From: Streptomyces sp. B3I8 | GTDB lineage: Bacteria; Actinomycetota; Actinomycetes; Streptomycetales; Streptomycetaceae | Direction of reading: 5' to 3' | Assembly (NCBI RefSeq): GCF_030816915.1 | Contig: NZ_JAUSYN010000002.1 | Location: 3,609,501-3,673,500, forward strand | Length of the DNA: 64,000 bases | Position numbers and translations under genes: made by a program | Part shown: positions 17,896-27,523 of the stretch, piece after piece | How the letters are laid out: every line of letters begins with the position of its first letter | Numbering within the stretch: the first letter of the stretch is position 1 | Notes under the pieces: model-generated | Seen by the model: only the letters and a program-made list of their open reading frames with translations | What the model was told of the DNA's origin: nothing | Databases searched by the model: none

Positions 17896-19659
17896 ATGCA
17901 TCGGTACAGGTCCCACACCTGCGGCGAGCTCCGCGCCTCTGACGTCGGCTCCGACGTCCGGCTGAGTGGCTGGCTGCACAATCGGCGCGACCTGGGCGGC
18001 ATCCTCTTCATCGATCTGCGCGACCACTACGGCATCACCCAGCTCGTGGCCCGCCCCGGCACCCCCGCGTACGAGGCCCTGGACAAGCTGTCCAAGGAGT
18101 CCACCGTCCGTGTCGACGGCAAGGTCGTCTCGCGCGGCACCGAGAACGTCAACGCCGAGCTGCCCACCGGCGAGGTCGAGGTCGAGGTCGGCGAGGTCGA
18201 GCTGCTCGGCGCGGCCGCCCCGCTGCCGTTCACGATCAACACCGAGGACGGGGTCAACGAGGAGCGGCGCCTGGAGTACCGCTTCCTCGACCTGCGCCGC
18301 GAGCGCATGCACCGCAACATCATGCTGCGCACGGCGGTCATCTCCGCCATCCGGCACAAGATGGTCGCGATGAACTTCAACGAGATGGCGACGCCGATCC
18401 TCACCGCCACCTCCCCCGAGGGCGCCCGCGACTTCGTCGTGCCCTCCCGCCTCAACCCGGGCAAGTTCTACGCCCTGCCCCAGGCGCCGCAGCAGTTCAA
18501 GCAGCTCCTGATGATCTCCGGCTTCGACCGCTACTTCCAGATCGCGCCCTGTTTCCGCGACGAGGACGCCCGCGCGGACCGTTCGCCGGGCGAGTTCTAC
18601 CAGCTCGACGTGGAGATGAGCTTCGTCGAGCAGGAGGACGTCTTCCAGCCCATCGAGAGGCTGATGACGGAACTCTTCGAGGAGTTCGGCGGCGGTCGGC
18701 ACGTCACCTCGCCGTTCCCGCGCATCCCGTTCCGCGAGGCGATGGCGAAGTACGGCTCGGACAAGCCGGACCTGCGGGCCAAGCTGGAGCTGGTCGACCT
18801 CACCGACATCTTCGCGGACTCGCAGTTCAAGGCGTTCGCGGGCAAGCACGTGCGCGCGCTGCCCGTGCCGGACGTCGCCGCCCAGCCCCGCAAGTTCTTC
18901 GACCAGCTCGGTGAGTACGCGGTCGAGCAGGGCGCGAAGGGCCTGGCCTGGGTGCGGGTCGCCGAGGACGGTTCGCTGACCGGCCCGATCGCGAAGTTCC
19001 TCACCGAGGAGAACGTCGCCGAGCTGACCAAGCGGCTGTCGCTGGCCGCCGGGCACGCGGTGTTCTTCGGCGCGGGCGAGTACGACGAGGTCTCGAAGAT
19101 CATGGGCGCGGTGCGGGTCGAGGCCGCCAAACGCGCCGGGCAGTTCGAGGAGAACGTCTTCCGATTCTGCTGGATCGTCGACTTCCCGATGTACGAGAAG
19201 GACGAGGAGACCGGGAAGATCGACTTCTCGCACAACCCGTTCTCGATGCCGCAGGGCGGCATGGACGCCCTGGAGAACCAGGACCCGCTGGACATCCTGG
19301 CCTGGCAGTACGACATCGTCTGCAACGGTGTCGAGCTGTCCTCCGGCGCGATCCGGAACCACGAGCCGGACATCATGCTCAAGGCGTTCGAGATCGCCGG
19401 CTACGAGCACGAGACGGTGGAGCGCGAGTTCGCGGGCATGCTGCGCGCGCTGCGCTTCGGCGCCCCGCCGCACGGTGGCATCGCCCCGGGTGTGGACCGC
19501 ATCGTCATGCTGCTCGCCGACGAGCCGAACATCCGCGAGACCATCGCCTTCCCGCTCAACGGCAACGCCCAGGACCTGATGATGGGCGCGCCGACGGAGC
19601 TGGAGGAGACCCGGCTGCGGGAACTGCACCTGACGGTGCGCAAGCCGCAGGCGAAGTAA
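17896..19659 (+). CDS. aspS: Aspartyl-tRNA synthetase
   Basis: A 587-residue class IIb aminoacyl-tRNA synthetase that charges tRNA-Asp (or tRNA-Asp and tRNA-Asn in organisms without AsnRS). The N-terminal OB-fold anticodon-binding domain (about 1-105; [20 protein letters not shown]) is followed by the catalytic domain with motif 2 ([16 protein letters not shown]), the bacterial GAD insertion (about 300-420) and motif 3 ([14 protein letters not shown]). Length and the GAD domain are those of the bacterial type. A parS site sits about 80 bases upstream and a bidirectional terminator follows. Confidence 0.97.
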   Translation: MHRYRSHTCGELRASDVGSDVRLSGWLHNRRDLGGILFIDLRDHYGITQLVARPGTPAYEALDKLSKESTVRVDGKVVSRGTENVNAELPTGEVEVEVGEVELLGAAAPLPFTINTEDGVNEERRLEYRFLDLRRERMHRNIMLRTAVISAIRHKMVAMNFNEMATPILTATSPEGARDFVVPSRLNPGKFYALPQAPQQFKQLLMISGFDRYFQIAPCFRDEDARADRSPGEFYQLDVEMSFVEQEDVFQPIERLMTELFEEFGGGRHVTSPFPRIPFREAMAKYGSDKPDLRAKLELVDLTDIFADSQFKAFAGKHVRALPVPDVAAQPRKFFDQLGEYAVEQGAKGLAWVRVAEDGSLTGPIAKFLTEENVAELTKRLSLAAGHAVFFGAGEYDEVSKIMGAVRVEAAKRAGQFEENVFRFCWIVDFPMYEKDEETGKIDFSHNPFSMPQGGMDALENQDPLDILAWQYDIVCNGVELSSGAIRNHEPDIMLKAFEIAGYEHETVEREFAGMLRALRFGAPPHGGIAPGVDRIVMLLADEPNIRETIAFPLNGNAQDLMMGAPTELEETRLRELHLTVRKPQAK

Positions 19660-19725
19660 TTCCTCGGCGCCCGCGCGGCAACGCGGAATTCCGTTTTTCT
19701 CGCGCGCGGTAAACGGCGTGCGGCG

Positions 19726-19753
19726 AAGGGGCGGCCCGGCAGGGCCGCCCCTT
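19726..19753. terminator. Bidirectional terminator after aspS
   Basis: A perfect 12-bp stem (AAGGGGCGGCCC / GGGCCGCCCCTT) with a 4-base loop lies between the convergent aspS and small secreted protein genes; the A and T ends serve both strands. Confidence 0.85.
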
Positions 19754-19784
19754 CTCTATGCCTGATTCTGCGTCCCCGCGGCTG

Positions 19785-20141
19785 TCAGAAGCCGCAGTAC
19801 ACCCCGCTGCCGTAGTCGCTCAGCAGGTCGTCGCGGACCCAGCCGTAGACGCCCGTGGAGTCGTTCCTCAGGTACGTCCAGGTGTAGTCGCCCGCGACGG
19901 TGAAGCAGTGGTAGTCCAGCCGCTGCGTGTTGTACGCGATCCCGTTGATCGCACAACCGGTGCTGGAACCACTGCGCTCGTTGGCCCCGTCGGCCGTCTT
20001 GTTCCAGGCGCTGCCGTCCTTGTCGGCGACGGTCTTGCCGCAGGACGCGGACGCCGAGGCCGGCGTGGTGGCCAGTGCGATCGGCAGGCTCGCGGCAATC
20101 GCCACGAGTGTCGGCAGCACGACTGCGAATCGACGCTTCAT
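19785..20141 (-). CDS. Small secreted SH3-like domain protein
   Basis: A 118-residue exported protein: signal peptide of about 32 residues (MKRRFAVVLPTLVAIAA..., cleavage after ASASA), then a compact domain with four cysteines (SCGK, GCAIN, YHCF, VYCGF) and the bacterial SH3 pattern WTYLRNDSTGVYGWVRDDLL. Such domains usually bind cell-wall peptides or act as secreted binding modules. GGGGGAT lies just upstream of the ATG. It is monocistronic and convergent with aspS. Confidence 0.8.
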   Translation of the reverse strand: MKRRFAVVLPTLVAIAASLPIALATTPASASASCGKTVADKDGSAWNKTADGANERSGSSTGCAINGIAYNTQRLDYHCFTVAGDYTWTYLRNDSTGVYGWVRDDLLSDYGSGVYCGF

Positions 20142-20493
20142 TGATCCCCCATCGTCGTTTTTCTGTCGTTTGTTGCTGCCGCTACGATTCGACTTCGTTC
20201 ATGCTGAGGAAATAATTCCGCCACAGGTTGTCCAGTTCCTTTCGTTGTGTGTCCTGAAAGGCATGGAGGGGGAATAGGACATTCCTGTGACATTGTGGAA
20301 CGGGTGACACCGGACGGCCGGAAGGTGGGAACGGCCGGAAATATACGCCCGAGGAACACCCTGGTCGCCCTGGATCCACGGATTCCGCAATTCCCCTTTC
20401 CGGCAGTCGGCGGAGGAAAGTCGTCCGTATCCGCCCCTGATCAGCGGCCGGGTGTTTCCGGTACGTTGTGGAATCCCCGTCGAAGGAGTCGCG
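20142..20493. other. Intergenic region, divergent promoters
   Basis: These 350 bases separate the divergent secreted-protein and response-regulator genes and are clearly richer in A/T than their surroundings. Small palindromes are visible (GGAATAGGACATTCC near 20270) and TTCCGGTACGTTGTGGAA sits close to the regulator start, so promoters and operators are likely here. I see no convincing coding sequence. Confidence 0.5.
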
Positions 20494-21258
20494 TTGCCCG
20501 CTCGCATACTCGTCGCCGAGGACGACGTGAAACAGGCGCAACTGATCCGCATCTACCTGGAGCGGGAGGGACACGACATACAGGTCGTGGCCGACGGACG
20601 CTCCGCGATCGACCGCGCCCGCGCGTCCCGGCCGGACCTGCTCGTCCTCGACGTGATGATGCCGCACGTCGACGGGCTCGACGTCTGCCGCGTCCTGCGC
20701 GCCGAGTCCCGGGTACCGATCCTGCTGCTGACCGCGCGCAGTACCGAGGAGGACCTGCTGCTCGGCCTCGACCTGGGCGCCGACGACTATCTGACCAAGC
20801 CGTACAGCCCCCGCGAACTCACCGCCCGGGTACGGGCGTTGCTGCGCCGGGCGCGGCCCGACGAGGGGGAGCGGCCGGCCGTCCTCACCGTGGGTGACCT
20901 GGTGATCGACACCGCCCGCTTCGAGGTGCGGGCGGCGGGCGAACCGGTGCCGCTCACCGGCAAGGAGTTCGCGATCCTCGCCCTCCTCGCGGCCGAACCG
21001 GGCCGTGTCTTCACCCGCGCCCAGATCATCGACCGTGTCTTCGGCTTCGACCAGCAGGTCCTGGAGCGCACCGTCGACGCCCACGTGATGAACCTGCGCC
21101 GCAAGCTGGACGGGGGGCGCGGGGGCCCCCGCCACGTCGAGACGGTGTACGGCCGCGGCTACCGCCTGGCGACGACGGATCCCGGGTACCGGGACCGGTC
21201 TTCGTACGGAGGGCCGGACCCGGACCCCCGGGACCGGCCTTCGCACGGCGGGCGGTGA
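20494..21258 (+). CDS. Two-component response regulator, OmpR/PhoB family
   Basis: A 254-residue DNA-binding regulator. The receiver domain (about 4-115) has acidic residues D10/D11, phospho-acceptor D53 in LLVLDVMMP and K102 in YLTKPYSP; the winged-helix domain (about 130-230) ends with VETVYGRGYRLA. A tail of about 25 residues carries the near-repeat YRDRSSYGGPDPD/PRDRPSHGG. Start is the TTG at 20494, with GAAGGAG 6 bases upstream. The stop overlaps the kinase start (GTGA), so the pair is co-translated. Confidence 0.93.
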   Translation: MPARILVAEDDVKQAQLIRIYLEREGHDIQVVADGRSAIDRARASRPDLLVLDVMMPHVDGLDVCRVLRAESRVPILLLTARSTEEDLLLGLDLGADDYLTKPYSPRELTARVRALLRRARPDEGERPAVLTVGDLVIDTARFEVRAAGEPVPLTGKEFAILALLAAEPGRVFTRAQIIDRVFGFDQQVLERTVDAHVMNLRRKLDGGRGGPRHVETVYGRGYRLATTDPGYRDRSSYGGPDPDPRDRPSHGGR

Positions 21259-22889
21259 GGACCGTGAGTTTCCGGCTGCGCGTGCTCGCCCTGCTGGCGC
21301 TGATCGCGCTCACCGCCACCGGCGCCACCGCCTGGCTGACCCTGCGGCAGGCCACCAGCCAGGTGAAGGAGTCCGTGGCGGCCGGCCGCCAGGACGTCAG
21401 CCGGATCACCGAGCGACTCCAGGCTTACGGCTTCGCGCACGGGACCTGGGACGGCGTCTCCCCCACCGTGCGCACGCTGGCGAAGGACACCGGGCAGCGC
21501 ATCCGCGTCGTCACCGACAACGACACGCTGCTCGCCGACTCCGACGCCCTCGCCGGCCGCACCCCGCGCGCACCCGGCGGACAGCCGCCGGTCGTCGTCG
21601 ACCCCCGGCCCCGGCTGCGGATACCCGCCGGACCGGTGCGGCGGGCCTCGGTCAAGCGGACGGTGACCGCAGTCGCCGAGTACCGCTCCGCCCTCGCCTA
21701 CGCCACCTGCCTCACCCGGGCCGGCGCCACCGTCACCGCCCGCCCCGACGCCCTCGGCATCCCCAAGGTCACCGCCGGCTCGCCCACGGCGCACTGCGCC
21801 GCCTCCGACCCCGGCGCGGACCCGCGCGCCGGGGAGGACCACCAGGCCCTGGCCCCCTGCGCCGACGAGACGACGGACGCGCGGTTCACCGCCTGTCTGC
21901 GCCGGGTCTTCGCCGAGCGCACGGCCGCGCTCGCCCCGCCGCGCCTCCAGGTCGGCCTCGGCTTCCGCGGCGAGGCGCCCGCCGGGCTCGCCGCCGCCCC
22001 CACCGTGGCCGTCGCCGCGGGCGTCGCCCTCCTCGCCGTCCTGGGCGCGCTGCTGCTCAGCCGGGCCGTACTGCGGCCGGTGCGCGCCCTGACCTCGGCC
22101 GCCCGGAGCCTCGGCGAGGGCGAACTTGCGCGCCGGGTGCCGGTGTCCGGGCGGGACGAGATCGCCGAGCTCGGCCGGGCCTTCAACCGCATGGCCGCGT
22201 CCCTCCAGTCGGCCGAGGAACGCCAGCGTCGGCTCACCGGCGACATCGCCCACGAACTGCGCACCCCGCTGGCCAACCTGCGCGGCTATCTGGAGGCGCT
22301 GCGCGACGGCGTCGTCGACCCCTCGCCCGAACTGCTCGACTCCCTGCACGAGGAGGCGATGCTCCAGCAGCGCATCGTCGACGACCTCCAGGACCTGGCG
22401 TTGGCCGAGGCGGGCGCGCTCACCTACCACCGGGCCGACGTCGGCCTCGGAGACCTCCTGGAGGCCGCCCGCACCGCGCACACCGCCCAGGCGGAGGCCG
22501 CCGGGGTGACGCTGCGGACCGAGGTGCCGTACCCGGTGCACGTCCACGCCGACGCCGACCGGCTGCGGCAGGTGGTCGGCAACCTCGTCGGCAACGCCCT
22601 GCGCGCCACCCCGCCCGGGGGCACGGTGACCCTCTCCGCCGGACAGCACGACGGGGCGGCCGTGCTGCGGGTGGCGGACACGGGCAAGGGCATCCCGGCG
22701 GAGCAACTCCCCCACCTGTTCGACCGCTTCTGGCGCGCGGACGCGGCACGGGGGCGGGCGACGGGGGGCAGCGGGCTGGGCCTGTCCATCGCCAGACAGA
22801 TCGTCGCGGACCATGGGGGGACTGTGGCGGTGGAGAGCGTGGTGGGAAGAGGCACCACTTTCACAGTGACGCTGACGGCAGCGCCCTGA
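21255..22889 (+). CDS. Two-component sensor histidine kinase
   Basis: A 544-residue membrane kinase that phosphorylates the preceding regulator. N-terminal TM helix (about 5-27), an extracellular sensor of about 220 residues containing several Cys (ATCLTRAG, HCAASD, APCADE, TACLRR), a second TM helix (about 250-275), HAMP domain (about 276-330), HisKA with H333 in DIAHELRTPLANLRG, and HATPase with ADTGKGIPAEQLPHLFDRFWR and GGSGLGLSI. The extracellular cysteines suggest a disulfide-stabilised sensor; the ligand is unknown. The facing ABC operon is a plausible target because of its position. Confidence 0.92.
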   Translation: MRTVSFRLRVLALLALIALTATGATAWLTLRQATSQVKESVAAGRQDVSRITERLQAYGFAHGTWDGVSPTVRTLAKDTGQRIRVVTDNDTLLADSDALAGRTPRAPGGQPPVVVDPRPRLRIPAGPVRRASVKRTVTAVAEYRSALAYATCLTRAGATVTARPDALGIPKVTAGSPTAHCAASDPGADPRAGEDHQALAPCADETTDARFTACLRRVFAERTAALAPPRLQVGLGFRGEAPAGLAAAPTVAVAAGVALLAVLGALLLSRAVLRPVRALTSAARSLGEGELARRVPVSGRDEIAELGRAFNRMAASLQSAEERQRRLTGDIAHELRTPLANLRGYLEALRDGVVDPSPELLDSLHEEAMLQQRIVDDLQDLALAEAGALTYHRADVGLGDLLEAARTAHTAQAEAAGVTLRTEVPYPVHVHADADRLRQVVGNLVGNALRATPPGGTVTLSAGQHDGAAVLRVADTGKGIPAEQLPHLFDRFWRADAARGRATGGSGLGLSIARQIVADHGGTVAVESVVGRGTTFTVTLTAAP

Positions 22890-22976
22890 GGCGCCGTCCC
22901 GTCCGGCCGGTGCGACGACGGCCTGCCGTCCTCCCCGCGAGCGAGGGCGGACGGCGGGTTCGGTCGATCAGCCGGT

Positions 22977-23267
22977 TCAGCCTCCGCAGCCACTGACCGA
23001 GTAGGAGGACACCGCGTTGTCGTAGGAGAACAGGAGTTCCTGCGTCGCGCCCGCCGGGATGCTCCAGTGGTAGCCGCGGTAGTCGCCATCGGTGTAGATG
23101 CAGACCTGATCGGAACTCAGGTTCCACACCGAGCTGATCCGGTCGTTCCAGTCGGACCTGATGTACTGGACGTCCCCCGGAGAGACCTCAGTTGTCGCTT
23201 GTCGAGGGCATCCGGGGCGCAAGACCCTTTTCGCGCGCACATGGTTCACGCAAGTGACGCAGATCAT
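22977..23267 (-). pseudogene. Peptidase-inhibitor I36 / crystallin-like fragment
   Basis: The last 65 codons encode a beta-gamma-crystallin/I36-type module (RSDWNDRISSVWNLSSD, VCIYTDGDYRGYHW and a final SVSGCGG). Normal members are secreted, but no signal peptide or ribosome-binding site precedes this one: the first 30 residues (MICVTCVNHVRAKRVL...) are basic and unlike family N-termini. It is most likely the 3' remnant of a secreted protein gene, though a short functional product cannot be excluded. Confidence 0.45.
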
Positions 23268-23353
23268 GATCAGCGGAGGAGGTGGGTCCGTGGCGTCCTC
23301 GCGGCGTGAAGCGGCGCGGAGCTGTGCCGTTCCGCAGCTCCGTCAGCGCGGCG

Positions 23354-24577
23354 TCACGGCCCCGCCAGCGCCTCCGTCGGGGCCAGGCGCCCCGCCCGCA
23401 CCGCCGGGTACAGCCCGGCCACCGCCCCGATCAGGAGCGTCACCCCGAGCCCCGCCGCCGTCGCCCACACGGGCACCTCCGTCGGCCAGCCCCGTACCGC
23501 GGCGAACACCGCGGTGATCGCCGTCCCCAGCACCGTGCCGCCCAGGCCGCCCAGCGCCGACAGCAGCAGCGACTCCGACACGAACTGCCCGCGGATCTGC
23601 CCGCTGGTCGCCCCCAGCGCGCGCCGCAGGCCGATCTCGGGCCGGCGTTCCAGTACCGAGATGACCATGGTGTTGCCCACCCCGACCCCGCCCACCAGCA
23701 GCGCCACCGAGCCGAGGCCGAGGAGCAGTCCGGTCAGCGTGGACTCCGTGGCCTCGCGGGCGGCCAGCGCGTCCGAGGGCCGGGAGACCAGCACCCCGCT
23801 CGGCTTCTCGGGGTTGGCGGTGGCCGCGAGGACGTCGCGCACGGCGCCGACCCGGTCGTCGCGGGTGCGTACGTACACCGTCGAGGGGTGCCCGTCGAAG
23901 CCCAGGTAGGTGCGGGCCGCCTGCCGCCCGACCAGCGCGGAGCCGTCGATCTCCGGTGCGAGCGGCACCGGGTCGAGCACGCCGACCAGGGCGAACCACT
24001 GGCCGCCGAGCCACAGCCGGGTGCCCGGCGTGTGGACGTCGAGCCGGCGGGCGGCCTGCGCGCCGAGCACGACCGCCGGGTACTCCTCGGTCGCCTCCGT
24101 CAGCCACCGTCCGGTGCGCAGTTCGCCGCCGACCGCGGGCAGCAGCCCGGACCAGGCCGCGGCCACCTCGATGCTGCCGGTGCGGCCCACGGGGATGTGC
24201 TCGTTGCGGTAGACGGCCGCGTCCTTGACAGCGCCGGTCGCCGCGACCCGCTCGACCGGGCCGATGCGCCGGATCATCGGCACGGACTCGGCGGGCAGCC
24301 GGGTCGTCGCCCCGTCGGGGGTCTGGCCGGGCGCCACCCGCAGCATGTTGGTGCCGAGCGCGTCCAGGCGGCGGTCGACCTCGGCCCGGCTGGAGGAGGA
24401 GATGCCGACGACGGCGACCATCGCGGCCACACCGATGGCGATGCCGAGCGCGGAGAGGAAGACGCGCAGCGGCCGGGTGCGCAGCCCGGTGCCGCCGAGC
24501 CGGACGAAGTCGGCGGGGCGCAGCCGGGCGGGGCGCAGCGCCTCGTCCGCGTCCCGTCTCCCGGAGCGTCGCCTCAT
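23354..24577 (-). CDS. ABC transporter permease, MacB/FtsX type
   Basis: A 407-residue membrane protein with an N-terminal TM helix (about 37-58, [20 protein letters not shown]), a periplasmic MacB_PCD domain (about 60-280) and three C-terminal helices ([43 protein letters not shown] shortened here to its core [15 protein letters not shown]). This topology is that of type VII (mechanotransmission) ABC proteins, which work on extracytoplasmic substrates. It overlaps the ATPase gene by 4 bases (ATGA), forming one transporter with it. Confidence 0.9.
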   Translation of the reverse strand: MRRRSGRRDADEALRPARLRPADFVRLGGTGLRTRPLRVFLSALGIAIGVAAMVAVVGISSSSRAEVDRRLDALGTNMLRVAPGQTPDGATTRLPAESVPMIRRIGPVERVAATGAVKDAAVYRNEHIPVGRTGSIEVAAAWSGLLPAVGGELRTGRWLTEATEEYPAVVLGAQAARRLDVHTPGTRLWLGGQWFALVGVLDPVPLAPEIDGSALVGRQAARTYLGFDGHPSTVYVRTRDDRVGAVRDVLAATANPEKPSGVLVSRPSDALAAREATESTLTGLLLGLGSVALLVGGVGVGNTMVISVLERRPEIGLRRALGATSGQIRGQFVSESLLLSALGGLGGTVLGTAITAVFAAVRGWPTEVPVWATAAGLGVTLLIGAVAGLYPAVRAGRLAPTEALAGP

Positions 24578-25332
24578 CGTCCGGCCTCCGTTCCCGCAGG
24601 CGTCGCCCGTGCGCTGTCGGCGACGATCCGGCCGTCCCGCATCTCCACCCGGCGGTCGAACTCCCGCGCCATCTCCCGGTCGTGGGTGATGACGACGACC
24701 GTCGTGCCCGCCGAGTGCAGTTCGCGCAGCAGGGCGAGGACGGCGGCGCCGGACGCCGAGTCGAGGTTGCCGGTCGGCTCGTCGGCGAGGAGCAGCGCGG
24801 GTTCGCCGATCACCGCGCGGGCGACCGCGGCCCGTTGCCGCTCACCCCCGGAGAGCTGGTGCGGGAGGTGGCCGAGCCGGTGGTCGAGCCCGACCCTCGC
24901 CAGCGCCCGCGCGGCCCGGCGCCGCCGCTCGCGCATCGGCACGCCGGTGTACAGCAGCCCGTCGGCGACCGTGTCGAGCACGGGAACGCCCACCGCGAGG
25001 TGGAACTGCTGGAAGACGAACCCGATGCGCTGCGCCCGCAGCGCGGACAGCTCGCGGTCGGACAGCCCGGCGACCTCGTACCCGTCGATCGCGACCCGGC
25101 CGGCGGAAGGCCGGTCCAGGGTGCCCATCAGATGCAGCATCGTGGACTTGCCCGACCCCGACGGGCCGACGAGACAGGCGAGTTCGCCGTACCGGACGGT
25201 CAGGTCGACGCCGTCGACGGCGGTGACACCGCCCGGGTAGCTCTTGGACACGCCCTCGAACGCGACGACGGTGCCGGGAGCGACCCCGGCGAGCGACGCG
25301 GCGTCGGGCACGGGGGACTCCTCGGTCCTCAC
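24574..25332 (-). CDS. ABC transporter ATP-binding protein, LolD/MacB type
   Basis: A 252-residue ATPase: Walker [11 protein letters not shown]-loop FVFQQFHL, signature [14 protein letters not shown], Walker [14 protein letters not shown] and H-loop VVVITHD. The start is GTG at 25332, overlapping the adaptor stop by 4 bases (GTGA), so adaptor, ATPase and permease are translated as a coupled set. It energises the MacB/FtsX-type permease that follows. Confidence 0.92.
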   Translation of the reverse strand: MRTEESPVPDAASLAGVAPGTVVAFEGVSKSYPGGVTAVDGVDLTVRYGELACLVGPSGSGKSTMLHLMGTLDRPSAGRVAIDGYEVAGLSDRELSALRAQRIGFVFQQFHLAVGVPVLDTVADGLLYTGVPMRERRRRAARALARVGLDHRLGHLPHQLSGGERQRAAVARAVIGEPALLLADEPTGNLDSASGAAVLALLRELHSAGTTVVVITHDREMAREFDRRVEMRDGRIVADSARATPAGTEAGR

Positions 25333-26804
25333 TTCGGGATCCTCACCTTCATGCCCTCGTGCACGGCGGGACCGCTGACCTCGACCCGCCCGCCCGCGAA
25401 CAGCCCGGTCCTCACGCCGACGAACCGGCCGGCCACGGAGTCGCCTTCGCTTCCCTTCTGGCCCTTCTCCCCGCTGTCGTCCGCGAGTTCGAGGCCGTAC
25501 CCGCCCTCGGCGAGCGCGGTCAGCGCGGCGACGGGGACGGTCAGTACGTTTTTCCGCTCCTTCTCCGTGTGGCGGACGGTGACCGGGCCGCTCTGCAGCC
25601 GGCCGAGGGCGTCCTGGTCGTCGAAGGTGATGACGACGGAGACGGTGGCGGCCTTGCCCCCGCCGCCGCCCGAGCCGCCCCCGTCGTCCCCGCCGCCCGT
25701 GCCCTGTGCACCCTCCGCGCCCTCGTCCCCACCGCCGGACGAGGCGGAGGCGGACGAGCCGAGGCTCGCGACGGTGCCCGTGACGTCGTGCCCGTCGGGC
25801 AGCTGGACGGAGACCTCGCTGCCACGCCGGGCCCAGTCGGTGTCGTTGGCGGGGGCGCTGACGGTGACCATGCGGGAGGTGCTGGTGTAGCTGACGGGGT
25901 TGCCGGAGGCGGCGTCCCCGACGCGGGCGCTGGTCCCGGAGATCCGGACCGGTCCGGACGCGTACACGACGTCACCGGCGCCGACGCGGCCGGTCCGCGG
26001 CAGCCCGAGGTCCGCCTGCCAGCGCTTGACGGCGGCGGCGGTGAGCTCGGTGTACGACTCGTCGACGGTGAACCCGGAGTAGCCGAGCGCACTGAGGTTC
26101 GACTCGAACTGCTTGACGTCCATGCCGTGCAGGGGCCGGGGCGTGGCCGCCGGGGCGGTGGTGGTACCGGAGGAGGCGGTCCCGGTGGTGCCGGAGGTGC
26201 CGGCGGTCCCGGTGTCGCCGGTGGTACCCGTCTTGCTGCCGGTCCCGGTATTCGTGGCGCCCCCTGTCCCACCACCATCGGCACCACCGTCCGACGAGCC
26301 GGACGCACCGGACGCGCCCTCCCCCGTGTGCTCCTCCGTACGGGCCGCCGGCTGCCGCACCCCCAGCTCCCGGTACATCGGCAGGCTGCCGTACAGCAGC
26401 ACCACCGGCCGGTCGTCGACGCGCAGCACCTGCTGTCCCCGCCGTACGGTCGTGCCGGTGGCCGGCAGCCAGGTCACCGTGCCGTCGGCCTTGACCGGGA
26501 AGGGCACCTGGGGCCCGTGCCCGAGCTGCCCGTCGATCTCGGTGCGGTCGGTGAGGGTGGCCCGGGTGACCTCGACGACCTGGCTGTCGCGTCCGGGCGC
26601 CGCCCCCTCGTCGGCCCCGCCGTCCCCGCCGAGGCCCAGCGCGCCGACGGTGACGACCACGGCGACGGCCAGGACCCCGGCGCCGATCAGCAGCGTCCGG
26701 CGCCGCCGCCGACCCGGGATGCCGCCCGCGATCCCGGCCTCGACACCCTTGCCCTCGTCTTCGCCCTCTCCCTCGACGAGGTTCTCCTCCGTGAGGTGTT
26801 CCAT
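25329..26804 (-). CDS. Efflux adaptor-like protein with peptidoglycan-binding domain
   Basis: A 491-residue membrane-anchored protein: acidic cytoplasmic N-terminus, RRRRR, one TM helix (about 38-60), then an extracellular HlyD/MacA-like adaptor split by a 60-residue Gly/Thr/Ser-rich linker. A peptidoglycan-binding-1-like helical motif ([36 protein letters not shown]) follows at about 230-270. A second low-complexity Gly stretch lies at about 350-390. It probably links the MacB-type transporter to the cell wall and conducts substrate outward. Confidence 0.88.
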   Translation of the reverse strand: MEHLTEENLVEGEGEDEGKGVEAGIAGGIPGRRRRRTLLIGAGVLAVAVVVTVGALGLGGDGGADEGAAPGRDSQVVEVTRATLTDRTEIDGQLGHGPQVPFPVKADGTVTWLPATGTTVRRGQQVLRVDDRPVVLLYGSLPMYRELGVRQPAARTEEHTGEGASGASGSSDGGADGGGTGGATNTGTGSKTGTTGDTGTAGTSGTTGTASSGTTTAPAATPRPLHGMDVKQFESNLSALGYSGFTVDESYTELTAAAVKRWQADLGLPRTGRVGAGDVVYASGPVRISGTSARVGDAASGNPVSYTSTSRMVTVSAPANDTDWARRGSEVSVQLPDGHDVTGTVASLGSSASASSGGGDEGAEGAQGTGGGDDGGGSGGGGGKAATVSVVITFDDQDALGRLQSGPVTVRHTEKERKNVLTVPVAALTALAEGGYGLELADDSGEKGQKGSEGDSVAGRFVGVRTGLFAGGRVEVSGPAVHEGMKVRIPK

Positions 26805-26822
26805 GGCTCCGGCCCCGCCCCG

Positions 26823-27392
26823 TCAGCCCTTGGCCGGGGGCGCGTCGGCCGGGACGCCGATGATCGAGGCGCACTTCCGGGTGGCCCGCTTGGCCCCGGC
26901 GGTGGCCGAGTCCCAGGTGACGTCGCGGAAGTGACCGCTGTCGTCGGTGTCGGGGAAGTCGGGAGCGCCGTGCTCCTGCATGCAGGCGGCGTACTTCTCG
27001 TTCTTGCGGATCTCGTCCTTGGACAGCTCCGGCTGCTGCGCCTTCTCGACGCTCTCCGGGACCGGCACGCTGAGGTCGGCGCACTTCTCCTGCGCCTTCA
27101 GCGCTTTCGGGTCGCGCTTCCACTTGGACTGGTCGCCGAGGTCGACCTTGCCGCGGGCGTCCGGGTCGGGCGCGTCCAGCCCGGCCTTGCGCAGGCAGTC
27201 GACCCACTTGCGCTGGGCGTCGACGTAGTCGGCGAGCTCCCCGGAGGAGTTCTTCGACGCACCGGCGGAGGTCTTGCCGCCCCCCGCCGAGGCGACCTCG
27301 CCGTCATCGCCCCCGCCGCCCCCGCACCCGGCGACGAGGAGCACCGCCACCCCCGCGACCCACATCCGCACCCCGAACCGCCGCGCACCCAT
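26823..27392 (-). CDS. Secreted lipoprotein upstream of ABC operon
   Basis: A 189-residue lipoprotein: signal peptide MGARRFGVRMWVAGVAVLLVAGC with lipobox VAGC, a Gly-rich linker, then a helical domain with conserved-looking Cys (WVDCLRKAG, QEKCADL, YAACMQEHG, TRKCASI). GGAGGAGG lies upstream of the ATG. It is the first gene of the operon, 18 bases before the adaptor gene, and may be the extracytoplasmic binding or sensing component. The paired Cys-x-x-x-x-Gly segments look like an internal duplication. Confidence 0.85.
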   Translation of the reverse strand: MGARRFGVRMWVAGVAVLLVAGCGGGGGDDGEVASAGGGKTSAGASKNSSGELADYVDAQRKWVDCLRKAGLDAPDPDARGKVDLGDQSKWKRDPKALKAQEKCADLSVPVPESVEKAQQPELSKDEIRKNEKYAACMQEHGAPDFPDTDDSGHFRDVTWDSATAGAKRATRKCASIIGVPADAPPAKG

Positions 27393-27523
27393 CCCCACGA
27401 CCTCCTCCGCACCCGCTCGACCGACCGAACGGCGACGAAGGTAGAACGCCACCCATGAAGAACCCATGAAGAACCCGTCAAGAACCGTCGCGGCTCCGGG
27501 TCTTCGTCGTGGTGGTGCGCGGC

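Noticed and set aside
20247..20897. Open frame upstream of and overlapping the response regulator
   Set aside because: Its first part is intergenic with no domain and the rest is a shifted frame of the regulator gene.
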